A DNA stretch of 64,000 nucleotides from Enterococcus_C asini_A (GCF_031928785.1 NZ_JARQAL010000005.1); one strand, 5' to 3'. Shown: positions 24,392-34,539, numbered from the stretch's first letter. The notes: generated from the sequence alone by a model not told the origin. Program-made: numbers and translations.

Positions 24392-27300
24392 TTGGCTGGA
24401 CACGTAGTAGCATACGGCAAACATCGCGAACGTAGAAGTTTCGCACGTATCAGTGAAGTATTGGAATTACCGAATTTGATTGAGATTCAAACAGACTCTT
24501 ACCAATGGTTTTTAGATGAAGGCTTGCGGGAAATGTTTGAAGACATTTTGCCAATCGATGACTTTAATGGCAACTTATCTTTGGAATTCGTGGACTATGA
24601 ACTAAAAGAACCGAAGTATACGGTATCGGAAGCGCGGGCACATGATGCCAACTATTCCGCACCATTACACGTTACTTTGCGCTTGACTAACCGGGAAACT
24701 GGGGAAATCAAAGCTCAAGAAGTCTTCTTTGGGGATTTCCCATTGATGACGGAACAAGGAACCTTCATCATCAACGGTGCTGAACGGGTTATCGTATCCC
24801 AGTTGGTGCGCTCTCCAGGGGTTTATTTCCATGGAAAAGTGGACAAAAACGGGAAAGAGGGCTTCGGCTCCACTGTAATCCCGAACCGTGGTGCTTGGTT
24901 GGAAATGGAAACCGACGCCAAAGACATTTCTTATGTACGGATTGACCGCACTCGGAAAATTCCTTTGACTGTTTTAGTCCGGGCATTAGGTTTTGGTTCT
25001 GATGATACGATCTTCGAAATCTTCGGGGAAAGTGAATCATTGCGCAACACCATTGAAAAAGACTTGCACAAAAACGCGAGCGACTCTCGGGTTGAAGAAG
25101 GCTTGAAAGACGTTTACGAACGCTTGCGTCCCGGTGAACCAAAAACCGCTGACAGCTCTCGTAACTTGTTAAATGCGCGTTTCTTTGATCCAAAACGCTA
25201 TGACTTGGCAAACGTGGGTCGTTACAAAGTCAACAAAAAATTAGACTTAAAAACTCGTTTGTTGAACTTAACCTTAGCTGAAACATTAGTTGATCCTGAA
25301 ACTGGAGAAATTTTAGTTGAAAAAGGAACCGTCTTAAATCACCAAACCATGGACACCTTAGGAGAATACTTGGAAAACGGCTTGAACTCTGTAACCTACT
25401 ATCCTTCTGAAGATGGTGTAGTTACCGAACCAATGACGGTCCAAGTGATTAAAGTCTTCTCACCAATGGATCCAGAACGGGAAATCAATGTAATCGGCAA
25501 TGGCTATCCTGATTCTTCTGTGAAAACGGTGCGTCCAGCTGACATCATCGCTTCTATGAGTTACTTCTTGAACTTAATGGAAGGCATTGGCAATGTGGAT
25601 GATATCGACCACTTAGGGAACCGCCGGATTCGTTCCGTTGGGGAATTATTGCAAAACCAATTCCGTATCGGCTTAGCTCGGATGGAACGGGTCGTTCGGG
25701 AACGGATGTCCATTCAAGATACAGAAACACTAACACCACAACAATTGATTAATATTCGTCCTGTAGTAGCAAGTATCAAAGAATTCTTTGGTTCTTCTCA
25801 GTTGTCTCAGTTCATGGACCAAACCAATCCACTAGGGGAATTAACCCACAAACGTCGTCTATCTGCCTTAGGGCCTGGTGGTTTGACGCGGGACCGTGCC
25901 GGTTATGAAGTCCGGGACGTTCACTATTCTCACTATGGTCGGATGTGTCCAATTGAAACCCCAGAAGGTCCGAATATCGGTTTGATTAACTCATTGGCCT
26001 CTTATGCGAAAGTGAACAAATATGGTTTTATCGAAACGCCATATCGCCGAGTAGACCGGTCTACTGGTCGGGTTACCGATAAGATTGATTACTTAACTGC
26101 CGATATTGAAGACCATTACGTGGTGGCCCAAGCAAATAGCCCATTGAATGAAGATGGCTCTTTTGCTGAACCATTGGTAATGGCGCGGGCAACTTCTGAA
26201 AATATCGAAGTTTCCGTAGACAAGATTGACTACATGGATGTTTCGCCTAAGCAAGTAGTTGCCGTGGCCACAGCTTGTATTCCTTTCTTGGAAAACGATG
26301 ACTCCAACCGGGCCTTGATGGGTGCCAACATGCAGCGGCAAGCAGTACCGTTGATCAACCCGAAAGCACCATGGGTTGGGACTGGTATGGAATTTAAATC
26401 TGCCCATGACTCAGGGGCTGCTTTGCTTTGTAAAAATGCTGGGGTAGTGGAATACGTAGATGCCGCTGAAGTTCGGGTGCGTCGAGAAGACGGTGCTTTG
26501 GATGTTTATGCTGTAACGAAATTCCGTCGTTCCAACTCAGGTACTAGCTACAACCAACGCCCATTGGTTACTTTAGGGGAAAAAGTCGACAAAGGAGATA
26601 CTTTGGCCGATGGACCTTCCATGGAACAAGGGGAATTGGCGTTAGGTCAAAACGTCTTGGTTGCCTTCATGACTTGGGAAGGGTACAACTATGAAGATGC
26701 CATCATCATGAGCCGTCGTTTGGTAAAAGATGATGTGTACACGTCTGTCCATATTGAAGAATATGAATCAGAAGCTCGAGATACAAAATTAGGACCTGAA
26801 GAAATCACTCGTGAAATTCCGAACGTCGGGGAAGATGCTTTGAAAGACTTAGACGAAATGGGGATTATCCGCATTGGTGCTGAAGTCAAAGATGGCGATC
26901 TTTTAGTCGGTAAAGTAACACCAAAAGGGGTAACGGAACTTTCTGCTGAAGAACGGTTGTTACATGCTATCTTTGGTGAAAAAGCCCGGGAAGTTCGGGA
27001 TACTTCACTACGAGTTCCTCACGGCGGTGGCGGGATCGTCCACGACGTGAAAATCTTCACTCGTGAAGCTGGGGATGAATTGTCTCCTGGCGTGAATATG
27101 TTAGTACGAGTTTATATCGTGCAAAAACGTAAAATCCATGAAGGGGATAAAATGGCCGGTCGTCACGGTAATAAAGGGGTTGTTTCCCGGATTATGCCGG
27201 AAGAAGACATGCCTTACTTGCCAGATGGCACACCAGTGGATATCATGTTGAATCCATTAGGGGTACCATCACGGATGAACATCGGACAAGTACTGGAACT

Positions 27301-28027
27301 CCATCTAGGGATGGCTGCTCGTCAATTAGGCATCCACGTTGCCACACCAGTCTTTGATGGTGCCAACGATGAAGATGTTTGGGCAACTGTGAAAGAAGCC
27401 GGCATGGCCTCTGATGCCAAAACTATTTTGTATGATGGCCGTACCGGAGAACCATTTGATGGTCGTATCTCTGTTGGGGTTATGTACATGATTAAATTGG
27501 CCCACATGGTTGATGACAAACTACATGCTCGTTCAATTGGACCTTACTCCTTAGTTACCCAACAACCATTGGGTGGTAAAGCTCAATTTGGTGGACAACG
27601 TTTTGGGGAAATGGAAGTTTGGGCACTGGAAGCGTACGGTGCTGCATATACCTTACAAGAAATCTTAACTTACAAGTCCGATGACGTGGTTGGTCGTGTG
27701 AAAACTTACGAAGCCATCGTCAAAGGGGAACCAATTCCAAAACCAGGGGTACCAGAATCCTTCCGGGTATTGGTGAAAGAATTGCAATCTCTAGGCTTGG
27801 ATATGCGGGTCTTGGATATTGAAGATGAAGAGATTGAATTGCGGGATATGGATGATGATGATGATTTGATCACCATCGACGCTCTTGAAAAATTCGCTCA
27901 ACAACGTCAATCTGCCCAAGATTTGGAACAACAAGCAAAAGAACAAGTGCAAGCAGAAAAAGAGCAAGTATTGGATGCCATCCAAGCAGTAGAAGATCGG
28001 ACTGATACGGACGGTGTTGTAGATTAA
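24392..28027 (+). CDS. rpoB: DNA-directed RNA polymerase subunit beta
   Basis: Full-length beta subunit of about 1211 residues. It begins AGHVVAYGKHRERRSFARISEVLELPNLIEIQTDSYQWF as in enterococci. The rifampicin region SSQLSQFMDQTNPLGELTHKRRLSALGPGGLTRDRAGYEVRDVH looks wild type, with the usual resistance positions unchanged. HGNKGV(V)SRI and the C-terminal FGGQRFGEMEVWALEAYGAA close the active centre and the clamp contacts. I start it at the TTG at 24392 after GAGGGG, to match the known AGHVV start. It is cotranscribed with rpoC, which begins about 80 bases downstream. Confidence 0.97.
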   Translation: MAGHVVAYGKHRERRSFARISEVLELPNLIEIQTDSYQWFLDEGLREMFEDILPIDDFNGNLSLEFVDYELKEPKYTVSEARAHDANYSAPLHVTLRLTNRETGEIKAQEVFFGDFPLMTEQGTFIINGAERVIVSQLVRSPGVYFHGKVDKNGKEGFGSTVIPNRGAWLEMETDAKDISYVRIDRTRKIPLTVLVRALGFGSDDTIFEIFGESESLRNTIEKDLHKNASDSRVEEGLKDVYERLRPGEPKTADSSRNLLNARFFDPKRYDLANVGRYKVNKKLDLKTRLLNLTLAETLVDPETGEILVEKGTVLNHQTMDTLGEYLENGLNSVTYYPSEDGVVTEPMTVQVIKVFSPMDPEREINVIGNGYPDSSVKTVRPADIIASMSYFLNLMEGIGNVDDIDHLGNRRIRSVGELLQNQFRIGLARMERVVRERMSIQDTETLTPQQLINIRPVVASIKEFFGSSQLSQFMDQTNPLGELTHKRRLSALGPGGLTRDRAGYEVRDVHYSHYGRMCPIETPEGPNIGLINSLASYAKVNKYGFIETPYRRVDRSTGRVTDKIDYLTADIEDHYVVAQANSPLNEDGSFAEPLVMARATSENIEVSVDKIDYMDVSPKQVVAVATACIPFLENDDSNRALMGANMQRQAVPLINPKAPWVGTGMEFKSAHDSGAALLCKNAGVVEYVDAAEVRVRREDGALDVYAVTKFRRSNSGTSYNQRPLVTLGEKVDKGDTLADGPSMEQGELALGQNVLVAFMTWEGYNYEDAIIMSRRLVKDDVYTSVHIEEYESEARDTKLGPEEITREIPNVGEDALKDLDEMGIIRIGAEVKDGDLLVGKVTPKGVTELSAEERLLHAIFGEKAREVRDTSLRVPHGGGGIVHDVKIFTREAGDELSPGVNMLVRVYIVQKRKIHEGDKMAGRHGNKGVVSRIMPEEDMPYLPDGTPVDIMLNPLGVPSRMNIGQVLELHLGMAARQLGIHVATPVFDGANDEDVWATVKEAGMASDAKTILYDGRTGEPFDGRISVGVMYMIKLAHMVDDKLHARSIGPYSLVTQQPLGGKAQFGGQRFGEMEVWALEAYGAAYTLQEILTYKSDDVVGRVKTYEAIVKGEPIPKPGVPESFRVLVKELQSLGLDMRVLDIEDEEIELRDMDDDDDLITIDALEKFAQQRQSAQDLEQQAKEQVQAEKEQVLDAIQAVEDRTDTDGVVD

Positions 28028-28038
28028 AAATAGCCCAC

Positions 28039-28058
28039 GGCAAGGGGCGACCCTTGCC
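28039..28058 (+). other. GNRA-loop hairpin between rpoB and rpoC
   Basis: GGCAAGGG and CCCTTGCC, eight perfect pairs, close a GCGA tetraloop of the GNRA type. There is no T run, so it is not a terminator. It may mark an mRNA-processing or stability element in the rpoBC transcript. Confidence 0.6.
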
Positions 28059-28105
28059 CAGGTTATCTTTAATCTGACCAAGAAATGAAATGGAGGGAAC
28101 CCCTT

Positions 28106-31100
28106 TTGATCGATGTAAATAAATTCGAAAGTATGCAAATAGGTCTGGCTTCTCCCGAAAAAATCAGAAGCTGGTCTTACGGGGAAGTTAAAAAACCGGA
28201 GACCATTAACTATCGAACATTAAAGCCAGAACGTGAAGGCTTGTTTGACGAGCGTATTTTCGGCCCTACCAAAGACTGGGAATGTGCCTGTGGAAAGTAT
28301 AAACGGATTCGTTATAAAGGGATTGTCTGCGACCGTTGTGGCGTAGAAGTAACCCGCTCAAAAGTTCGTCGGGAACGGATGGGCCATATTGAATTGGCTG
28401 CACCAGTTTCTCACATTTGGTATTTTAAAGGAATCCCATCTCGTATGGGTCTTGTTTTAGATATGAGTCCTCGGGCCTTGGAAGAAGTAATTTACTTTGC
28501 TTCTTACGTGGTAATTGAACCAGGGGATACTAGTTTAGAGAAAAAACAACTGCTAACGGAACGGGAATACCGGGAAAAACGGGAACAGTATGGCAATGGC
28601 TTTAATGCTGCCATGGGTGCTGAAGCAATTAAACAATTGTTAGATAACGTGGACTTAGAAGCTGAAGTTGCCGAATTAAAAGAAGAATTAAAAACCGCTT
28701 CTGGTCAAAAACGGACTCGGGCAATTCGTCGGTTGGACATTATGGATGCCTTCCGTAAATCCGGCAACGAACCTGGCTGGATGGTGATGGATGTCATTCC
28801 AGTCATTCCTCCAGATTTGCGCCCAATGGTTCAATTAGAAGGTGGCCGTTTTGCAACTAGTGACTTGAACGATTTGTATCGTCGGGTAATCAACCGGAAC
28901 AACCGTTTGAAACGTCTTTTGGACTTGAATGCACCAAATATCATCGTTCAAAATGAAAAACGGATGCTTCAAGAAGCGGTAGATGCTTTAATCGACAATG
29001 GTCGTCGGGGCCGACCCGTAACTGGACCAGGTAACCGTCCATTGAAATCTCTTTCTCATATGTTGAAAGGGAAACAAGGGCGTTTCCGTCAAAACTTACT
29101 AGGAAAACGGGTTGACTACTCTGGTCGTTCCGTTATCGTTGTCGGTCCTTTCTTGAAGATGTATCAATGTGGGCTACCAAAAGAAATGGCCATTGAACTC
29201 TTCAAACCTTTCGTCATGAAAGAGTTAGTTCAACGGGAATTGGCTTCTAACATTAAGAACGCCAAACGCAAAATTGAACGGATGGAAGATGAAGTTTGGG
29301 ATGTCTTAGAAGATGTCATTCGTGAACACCCTGTTTTACTTAACCGGGCACCTACTCTTCACCGATTAGGGATCCAAGCCTTTGAACCAGTCTTAGTTGA
29401 AGGCCGGGCGATCCGTTTGCACCCATTGGTTTGTGAAGCCTACAATGCCGATTTCGATGGGGACCAAATGGCGGTTCACGTTCCATTAAATGAAGAAGCC
29501 CAAGCTGAAGCACGGATGCTAATGCTAGCAGCGCAAAACATCTTGAACCCTAAAGATGGAAAACCAGTTGTTACCCCATCTCAAGATATGGTCTTGGGGA
29601 ACTACTACTTGACCATGGAAGAAGATGGCCGTGAAGGGGAAGGCATGCTTTTCCGAGATATGGACGAAGCAGTCACTGCATGGCGCAATGGCTACGTTCA
29701 TTTACATTCACGGATTGCCGTTGATCCTAAGAAATTAGGGGACAAACCATTTACTGAAGAACAACGCTCTAAATTAATGGTTACGACAGTAGGGAAAGTC
29801 ATCTTTAACTCCATTATGCCGCAAGAATTCCCTTACTTAAACGAACCAACTGACTTTAACTTGACCGTCCAAACACCAGATAAGTACTTTGTGGAAGCCG
29901 GCACTGATATTCCAGCTTTCATTAAAGAACAAGAACTAGTGGGACCATTCAAGAAGAAAAACCTAGGAAATATCATTGCGGAAGTCTTCAAACGTTTCCG
30001 GGTAACCGAAACTTCCATGATGCTTGACCGAATGAAAGACTTAGGTTATAAACACTCCACCCATGCCGGGATTACTGTGGGGATTGCTGATATCATGGTT
30101 CTTAATGAAAAACATGACATCATCGAAAATGCCCATAAACAAGTGGAAACCATTACGAAACAATTCCGTCGTGGTTTAATCACAGATGATGAACGGTATG
30201 AACGAGTAATTGCTGTCTGGAACGCCGCTAAAGACGAAATCCAACAAAAACTGATGGAATCCTTAGATGCAAAAAACCCAATCTTCATGATGTCCGATTC
30301 CGGTGCCCGGGGTAATATTTCCAACTTTACTCAGTTGGCTGGGATGCGTGGTTTGATGGCCGCACCAAATGGCCGTATCATGGAATTGCCGATCATCTCA
30401 AACTTCCGTGAAGGTTTGTCTGTCTTGGAAATGTTTATCTCCACTCACGGGGCTCGTAAAGGGATGACCGATACCGCCTTGAAGACCGCCGATTCTGGTT
30501 ACTTAACCCGTCGTTTGGTTGACGTGGCCCAAGACGTTATCATCCGGGAAGAAGACTGTGGCACTGACCGTGGTTTGGAAATCTCTGCCATTAAAGAAGG
30601 TAACGAAAATATTGAATCACTGGAAGAACGGTTAGTGGGTCGTTATACTCATAAATCCGTTGTCCATCCAGAAACTGGCGCTGTGATTATCGGGAAAGAT
30701 CAATTAATCACCGAAGATTTGGCTAAACAAATCATCACTGCTGGTATCGAAACAGTTTCCATTCGTTCCGTCTTCACATGTAACACCAAACACGGTGTAT
30801 GTAAACATTGTTACGGTCGCAACTTGGCAACTGGTAACGAAGTGGAAGTGGGAGAAGCAGTTGGTACCATTGCTGCCCAATCCATCGGTGAACCAGGTAC
30901 TCAGTTGACCATGCGTACCTTCCATACCGGGGGGGTTGCCGGGGACGATATTACCCAAGGGCTTCCTCGTGTCCAAGAAATTTTTGAAGCTCGTAATCCG
31001 AAAGGGCAAGCGGTTATCACCGAAGTTACTGGTGAAGTCATCGATATCTCTGAAGATGCGGCTACTCGTAGTAAAGAAGTTACCATTAAAGGGAAGACCG

Positions 31101-31756
31101 ATACACGGACTTATACAGTGCCATTTACAGCTCGTATGAAAGTGGCAGAAGGGGATTACATTCATCGTGGTGCGCCACTTACGGAAGGTTCAATCGATCC
31201 GAAACAATTACTACAAGTTCGGGACGTGCTGTCTGTTGAAAACTACTTGCTCCGTGAAGTACAACGGGTTTACCGGATGCAAGGGGTAGAAATCGGCGAC
31301 AAGCATATCGAAGTAATGGTTCGCCAAATGTTGCGTAAAGTACGGGTTATGGATCCAGGTGATTCCGAAATCTTACCAGGTACTTTATTGGATATTGCCG
31401 ACTTTAAAGAACGCAATTACGATACGTTGGTTGCTGGGGGCGTACCAGCTACTTCTCGCCCAGTGCTTTTAGGGATTACCAAAGCTTCCCTAGAAACCAA
31501 TAGCTTCCTGTCTGCAGCTTCCTTCCAAGAAACCACTCGGGTCTTGACCGATGCAGCAATTCGCGGCAAGAAAGATCCACTCCTTGGTTTGAAGGAAAAT
31601 GTTATTATCGGGAAGATCATTCCAGCTGGTACTGGGATGGCTCATTACCGCAATATGGAGCCAAAAGAAGTCACTGTGGCTAGTGAAAATGTCTACAGCA
31701 TCTCCGACATTGAAGCACAAATGGCAGCAGAAGACGCATTGAATGAACAAAACTAA
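28106..31756 (+). CDS. rpoC: DNA-directed RNA polymerase subunit beta'
   Basis: About 1216 residues. The N-terminal zinc site is CACGKYKRIRYKGIVCDRCGVEV. The catalytic NADFDGDQMAVHVP triad lies near residue 450. The bridge helix and trigger loop region (PGTQLTMRTFHTGGVAG) and the second zinc cysteines (FTCNTKHGVCKHCYG) are intact. It joins beta to form the active centre of RNA polymerase. TTG at 28106 after GGAGGG gives the usual IDVNKFESMQIGLASPEKIRSW start; the ATG at 28085 is upstream of the ribosome site. A terminator follows. Confidence 0.97.
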   Translation: MIDVNKFESMQIGLASPEKIRSWSYGEVKKPETINYRTLKPEREGLFDERIFGPTKDWECACGKYKRIRYKGIVCDRCGVEVTRSKVRRERMGHIELAAPVSHIWYFKGIPSRMGLVLDMSPRALEEVIYFASYVVIEPGDTSLEKKQLLTEREYREKREQYGNGFNAAMGAEAIKQLLDNVDLEAEVAELKEELKTASGQKRTRAIRRLDIMDAFRKSGNEPGWMVMDVIPVIPPDLRPMVQLEGGRFATSDLNDLYRRVINRNNRLKRLLDLNAPNIIVQNEKRMLQEAVDALIDNGRRGRPVTGPGNRPLKSLSHMLKGKQGRFRQNLLGKRVDYSGRSVIVVGPFLKMYQCGLPKEMAIELFKPFVMKELVQRELASNIKNAKRKIERMEDEVWDVLEDVIREHPVLLNRAPTLHRLGIQAFEPVLVEGRAIRLHPLVCEAYNADFDGDQMAVHVPLNEEAQAEARMLMLAAQNILNPKDGKPVVTPSQDMVLGNYYLTMEEDGREGEGMLFRDMDEAVTAWRNGYVHLHSRIAVDPKKLGDKPFTEEQRSKLMVTTVGKVIFNSIMPQEFPYLNEPTDFNLTVQTPDKYFVEAGTDIPAFIKEQELVGPFKKKNLGNIIAEVFKRFRVTETSMMLDRMKDLGYKHSTHAGITVGIADIMVLNEKHDIIENAHKQVETITKQFRRGLITDDERYERVIAVWNAAKDEIQQKLMESLDAKNPIFMMSDSGARGNISNFTQLAGMRGLMAAPNGRIMELPIISNFREGLSVLEMFISTHGARKGMTDTALKTADSGYLTRRLVDVAQDVIIREEDCGTDRGLEISAIKEGNENIESLEERLVGRYTHKSVVHPETGAVIIGKDQLITEDLAKQIITAGIETVSIRSVFTCNTKHGVCKHCYGRNLATGNEVEVGEAVGTIAAQSIGEPGTQLTMRTFHTGGVAGDDITQGLPRVQEIFEARNPKGQAVITEVTGEVIDISEDAATRSKEVTIKGKTDTRTYTVPFTARMKVAEGDYIHRGAPLTEGSIDPKQLLQVRDVLSVENYLLREVQRVYRMQGVEIGDKHIEVMVRQMLRKVRVMDPGDSEILPGTLLDIADFKERNYDTLVAGGVPATSRPVLLGITKASLETNSFLSAASFQETTRVLTDAAIRGKKDPLLGLKENVIIGKIIPAGTGMAHYRNMEPKEVTVASENVYSISDIEAQMAAEDALNEQN

Positions 31757-31765
31757 TTCAATTTG

Positions 31766-31801
31766 AAAAGCTCGCTCCTTTTATGGGGGGCGGGCTTTTT
31801 T
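31766..31801 (+). terminator. Terminator of rpoBC
   Basis: GCTCGCTCC pairs with GGGGCGGGC over a TTTTAT loop, with a six-T run after the stem. Confidence 0.82.
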
Positions 31802-31993
31802 GTGTTTGGTTTTGATTCGTTGACACCGAGAAGGGAAATGAACAATGTTTCGATTTCTTGGTGAAGGTAAAAAAACAATACGCAGGCTATCCTTCTGTAT
31901 ATTTCTTCACAAAACGTATCTTTTGACTTTCCCGCCATTCGAACGCAAAATAGTGAATGTAATGGTTCCATACTTTAAAGGAGGTCAATTTTT

Positions 31994-33004
31994 ATGACAG
32001 TAAAAGTAGGTATCAACGGTTTTGGACGGATTGGTCGTTTGGCTTTCCGTCGTATTCAAGAGGTTTCTGACGACATTGAAGTGGTAGCAATCAATGATTT
32101 AACAAGCCCTACTATGTTGGCTCAATTGTTGCAATTTGACTCTACCCACGGCACTTATCCGGGTAAAGTTACCGCCACGGAAGATTCCATCGTAGTAGAC
32201 GGGGAAGTAACTCGGGTTTATGCCGAACCTGATGCCCGTAAGATTCCTTGGGTGAAAGAAAATGGTGTGGACATCGTTTTGGAATGTACTGGTTTTTACA
32301 CTTCTGAAGAAAAAGCTCAAGCTCACTTAGATGCTGGGGTTAAACGAGTGGTAATTTCGGCACCAGCTGGGGCAATGAAGACTATCGTTTATAATGTAAA
32401 TGACGATACTTTGGATGCTAATGACAAGATTATTTCTGCTGGTTCTTGTACGACTAACTGTTTAGCACCAATGGCCTATTTCTTAAATAACGAATTTGGC
32501 ATTGAAGTGGGAACCATGACAACTGTTCATGCTTATACTTCTACTCAAATGTTATTAGATGGCCCAGTTAAAGGCGGCAACTTACGGGCTGCGCGTTCGG
32601 CTGCGGATAACACTATTCCTCATTCAACCGGGGCCGCTAAAGCAATTGGCTTGGTTATTCCTGAATTGAATGGTAAATTGCAAGGCCATGCGCAACGGGT
32701 ACCAGTAGTGGATGGTTCATTGACTGAGTTGGTTTCTATTTTGAAAACTAAAGTTACTGCTGATGAAGTCAACGAAGCAATTAAAAAACACACCGTGGAC
32801 AACCCATCCTTTGGCTATGACGACCGAGAAATTGTTTCTGGGGATGTAATTGGGACAACAGAAGGCTCTATTTTTGACCCAACGCAAACTGAAGTGACTA
32901 CAGCTGGCGATTACCAATTGGTAAAAACGGTAGCTTGGTACGACAATGAATACGGCTTTACTTGCCAAATGATCCGTCTATTGGAAAAATTTGCTAACTT
33001 ATAA
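31994..33004 (+). CDS. gap: Glyceraldehyde-3-phosphate dehydrogenase, type I
   Basis: 336 residues. GINGFGRIGRLAFR binds the dinucleotide and Asp35 in AINDLT favours NAD. SAGSCTTNCLAPM carries the catalytic Cys152, and TTVHAYTSTQ supplies His179. The C-terminal WYDNEYGFTCQMIRLL is standard. It interconverts glyceraldehyde-3-phosphate and 1,3-bisphosphoglycerate in the cytoplasm. It is alone rather than in a gap-pgk-tpi operon, as with the second gap gene in several enterococci. AAGGAGG precedes the start. The 190 bases upstream hold an imperfect TTGACT promoter near 31923. Confidence 0.96.
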   Translation: MTVKVGINGFGRIGRLAFRRIQEVSDDIEVVAINDLTSPTMLAQLLQFDSTHGTYPGKVTATEDSIVVDGEVTRVYAEPDARKIPWVKENGVDIVLECTGFYTSEEKAQAHLDAGVKRVVISAPAGAMKTIVYNVNDDTLDANDKIISAGSCTTNCLAPMAYFLNNEFGIEVGTMTTVHAYTSTQMLLDGPVKGGNLRAARSAADNTIPHSTGAAKAIGLVIPELNGKLQGHAQRVPVVDGSLTELVSILKTKVTADEVNEAIKKHTVDNPSFGYDDREIVSGDVIGTTEGSIFDPTQTEVTTAGDYQLVKTVAWYDNEYGFTCQMIRLLEKFANL

Positions 33005-33025
33005 GCCATATCCTTATGAAAATTC

Positions 33026-33061
33026 AAAAAAGCGCAACTCTTGTTAGAGCTGCGCTTTTTT
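33026..33061. terminator. Terminator between gap and comC
   Basis: AAAAAGCGCA and TGCGCTTTTT arms, with an inner CTC/GAG pairing, and A and T runs both sides. Suits the convergent gap and comC genes. Confidence 0.82.
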
Positions 33062-33074
33062 GGATTTATGGAAG

Positions 33075-33752
33075 TTAATTTAACAATAAAATCACCCATA
33101 AGCCTAAAGTAAGGAAAGGGATAAAAGGAAGTTCTTTTTGGTGTGGTTTTAAAAGAGCAATCAGTAAAAAGGCGAATAAACCACTTAGGCAGGCTATCAT
33201 TAAAAGGGCGGCAAACTGGCGGAGCGGTAGCCAAAAGCTCCAGGCTAGCAGCAGAAGCAAATCCCCTAAACCTAAAGCTTCTTTTAGAAAAAGCCCACAA
33301 AAAAGGCTGATTATAAGACAATAAAGACTGGTTTCCCAATAGATAAATCCTTTTTGATAGAGATAAATGCCAGATAGTAAGACTGTGCCAAAATAGAAGA
33401 GTTTCGGCTCCAAAATAAGGTAGTACCAATCCACTAAGGCTAAGACAAAACTTAACAGTAACCATAAGAAGCTATGAAGGTTAGGTAGACTAGGATAAGT
33501 TAAAAATAACATTCCGCAGCAGAGTTCAGCTGTGAAATAACTAAAGCCGAGTTCATTTTGACAATGGCGACACCGCCTCTTTTGCCGAAGAAATGAGAGA
33601 AGGGGAATCAATTCATACCAAGAAAGAAAAGTCTTGCAAGTAGGACAGTGTGATCGCGGGCGCAGGATCGACTGACCTTGGGGGATACGCTGGGCTACGA
33701 GACAGAAAAAAGAACCAAGGCAGGCGCCGATTATAAACCGCAAAATAGCCAT
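33075..33752 (-). CDS. comC: Type IV prepilin peptidase for competence pseudopili
   Basis: About 225 residues with seven or so predicted spans. The N-terminal region has GACLGSFFCLVAQRIPQGQSILRPRSHCPTC and a second CRHC pair, the zinc-binding tetracysteine site. Catalytic aspartates are in ALVDWYYL and in GLGDLLLLLAW (GxGD). It cleaves and methylates type IV pilin-like proteins such as ComGC during competence. The second ATG (33752) is chosen, since AGGAGGG abuts the first. It stands alone, as in most Firmicutes, away from the comG operon. Confidence 0.92.
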   Translation of the reverse strand: MAILRFIIGACLGSFFCLVAQRIPQGQSILRPRSHCPTCKTFLSWYELIPLLSFLRQKRRCRHCQNELGFSYFTAELCCGMLFLTYPSLPNLHSFLWLLLSFVLALVDWYYLILEPKLFYFGTVLLSGIYLYQKGFIYWETSLYCLIISLFCGLFLKEALGLGDLLLLLAWSFWLPLRQFAALLMIACLSGLFAFLLIALLKPHQKELPFIPFLTLGLWVILLLN

Positions 33753-33796
33753 GATCATCCCTCCTTATGCAAAAAAGTACGCAGTCTAGTAGGAAA

Positions 33797-33922
33797 GTGA
33801 TAGTAAAAAGATATTTTTCTGTATCAGAAATAAAATAGTTATCAGAAAATCTAGTTCGGTTAGTTAAAGTGTACCGAATGATGGATAACTAGAAAAAGCG
33901 ACGAAAGGGCGGGTCGCTTTTT
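33797..33922 (+). ncRNA. Candidate structured RNA upstream of dps
   Basis: Three nested or successive stems occur in 126 bases: TAGTTATC (33836-33843) with GATAACTA (33884-33891), an inner TTCGGT/ACCGAA (33855-33860 and 33873-33878), and AAAAAGCGAC/GTCGCTTTTT (33893-33902 and 33913-33922) ending in five T residues. An outer TGATA/TATCA pair also exists at the 5' end. The layout is that of a small aptamer or sRNA with a terminator, about 100 bases before dps. I do not recognise a known riboswitch core, and no clear promoter was found. Confidence 0.45.
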
Positions 33923-34023
33923 ATCCTCTGTTTTTTTTATCGTGAGAAAGTGCACATTATTGTACTTTTTACCGCTTTCGTACTACCATAAATATGTAAG
34001 CCAAATAGAGGAGGAATATCAGA

Positions 34024-34491
34024 ATGAAATATGCAAAAACAAAAGAAATTTTGAACCAAGCAGTGGCTGACTTAAGCCAAATGTCCATGGTGATTCACCA
34101 AACTCATTGGTACATGCGAGGACCTGGATTCTTAACTTTACATCCAATGATGGATACTTTTATGGATGATATCAATGATCAATTAGATGAAGTTTCAGAA
34201 CGTTTGATTACATTGGACGGCTCCCCTTATTCTACATTAAAAGAAATGGCTGAAAACACTAAGATTAAAGATGAAGTTGGCCGTTGGGACCGCAGCATGG
34301 AAGAACGCTTGGCTACATTGGTAGAAGATTATCGTTATTTGATTGATTTATATCAAAAAGGAATCGACGCTGCTGGCGAAGAAGAAGACAATGTAACAGA
34401 AGATATGTTCATTGAATTTAAAGGTGCCATTGAAAAACGGGTGTGGATGATTCAAGCTCATCTTGGCAAAGCACCAGAAATCGACAAATAA
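34024..34491 (+). CDS. dps: Dps-family ferritin-like DNA-protection protein
   Basis: 155 residues, normal for a Dps mini-ferritin. The inter-subunit ferroxidase ligands lie in HQTHWYMRGPGFLTLHPMMDTFMDDINDQLDEVSERL, with His, Asp and Glu at the family positions. It forms a 12-mer cage that oxidises Fe(II) with H2O2 and stores it, guarding DNA from oxidative damage. AGGAGGAATATC precedes the ATG. Single gene with its own terminator. A PerR or other peroxide control is likely by family, but I did not find a clear box. Confidence 0.95.
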   Translation: MKYAKTKEILNQAVADLSQMSMVIHQTHWYMRGPGFLTLHPMMDTFMDDINDQLDEVSERLITLDGSPYSTLKEMAENTKIKDEVGRWDRSMEERLATLVEDYRYLIDLYQKGIDAAGEEEDNVTEDMFIEFKGAIEKRVWMIQAHLGKAPEIDK

Positions 34492-34500
34492 AAATCAATC

Positions 34501-34539
34501 AAACGCCCTGTCTGGCAGATGTCAGACAGGGCGTTTTTT
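34501..34539. terminator. Terminator of dps
   Basis: Fourteen-base arms AAACGCCCTGTCTG and CAGACAGGGCGTTT around an 8-base loop, followed by more T residues. Confidence 0.88.

Noticed and set aside
24789..25211. A 140-codon minus-strand frame in rpoB
   Set aside because: A codon-bias shadow of the highly expressed rpoB gene with no independent signals.
33797..33922. The structured segment before dps as a known preQ1, SAM or fluoride riboswitch
   Set aside because: The core sequences of those classes were not found; only stems and a terminator are seen.
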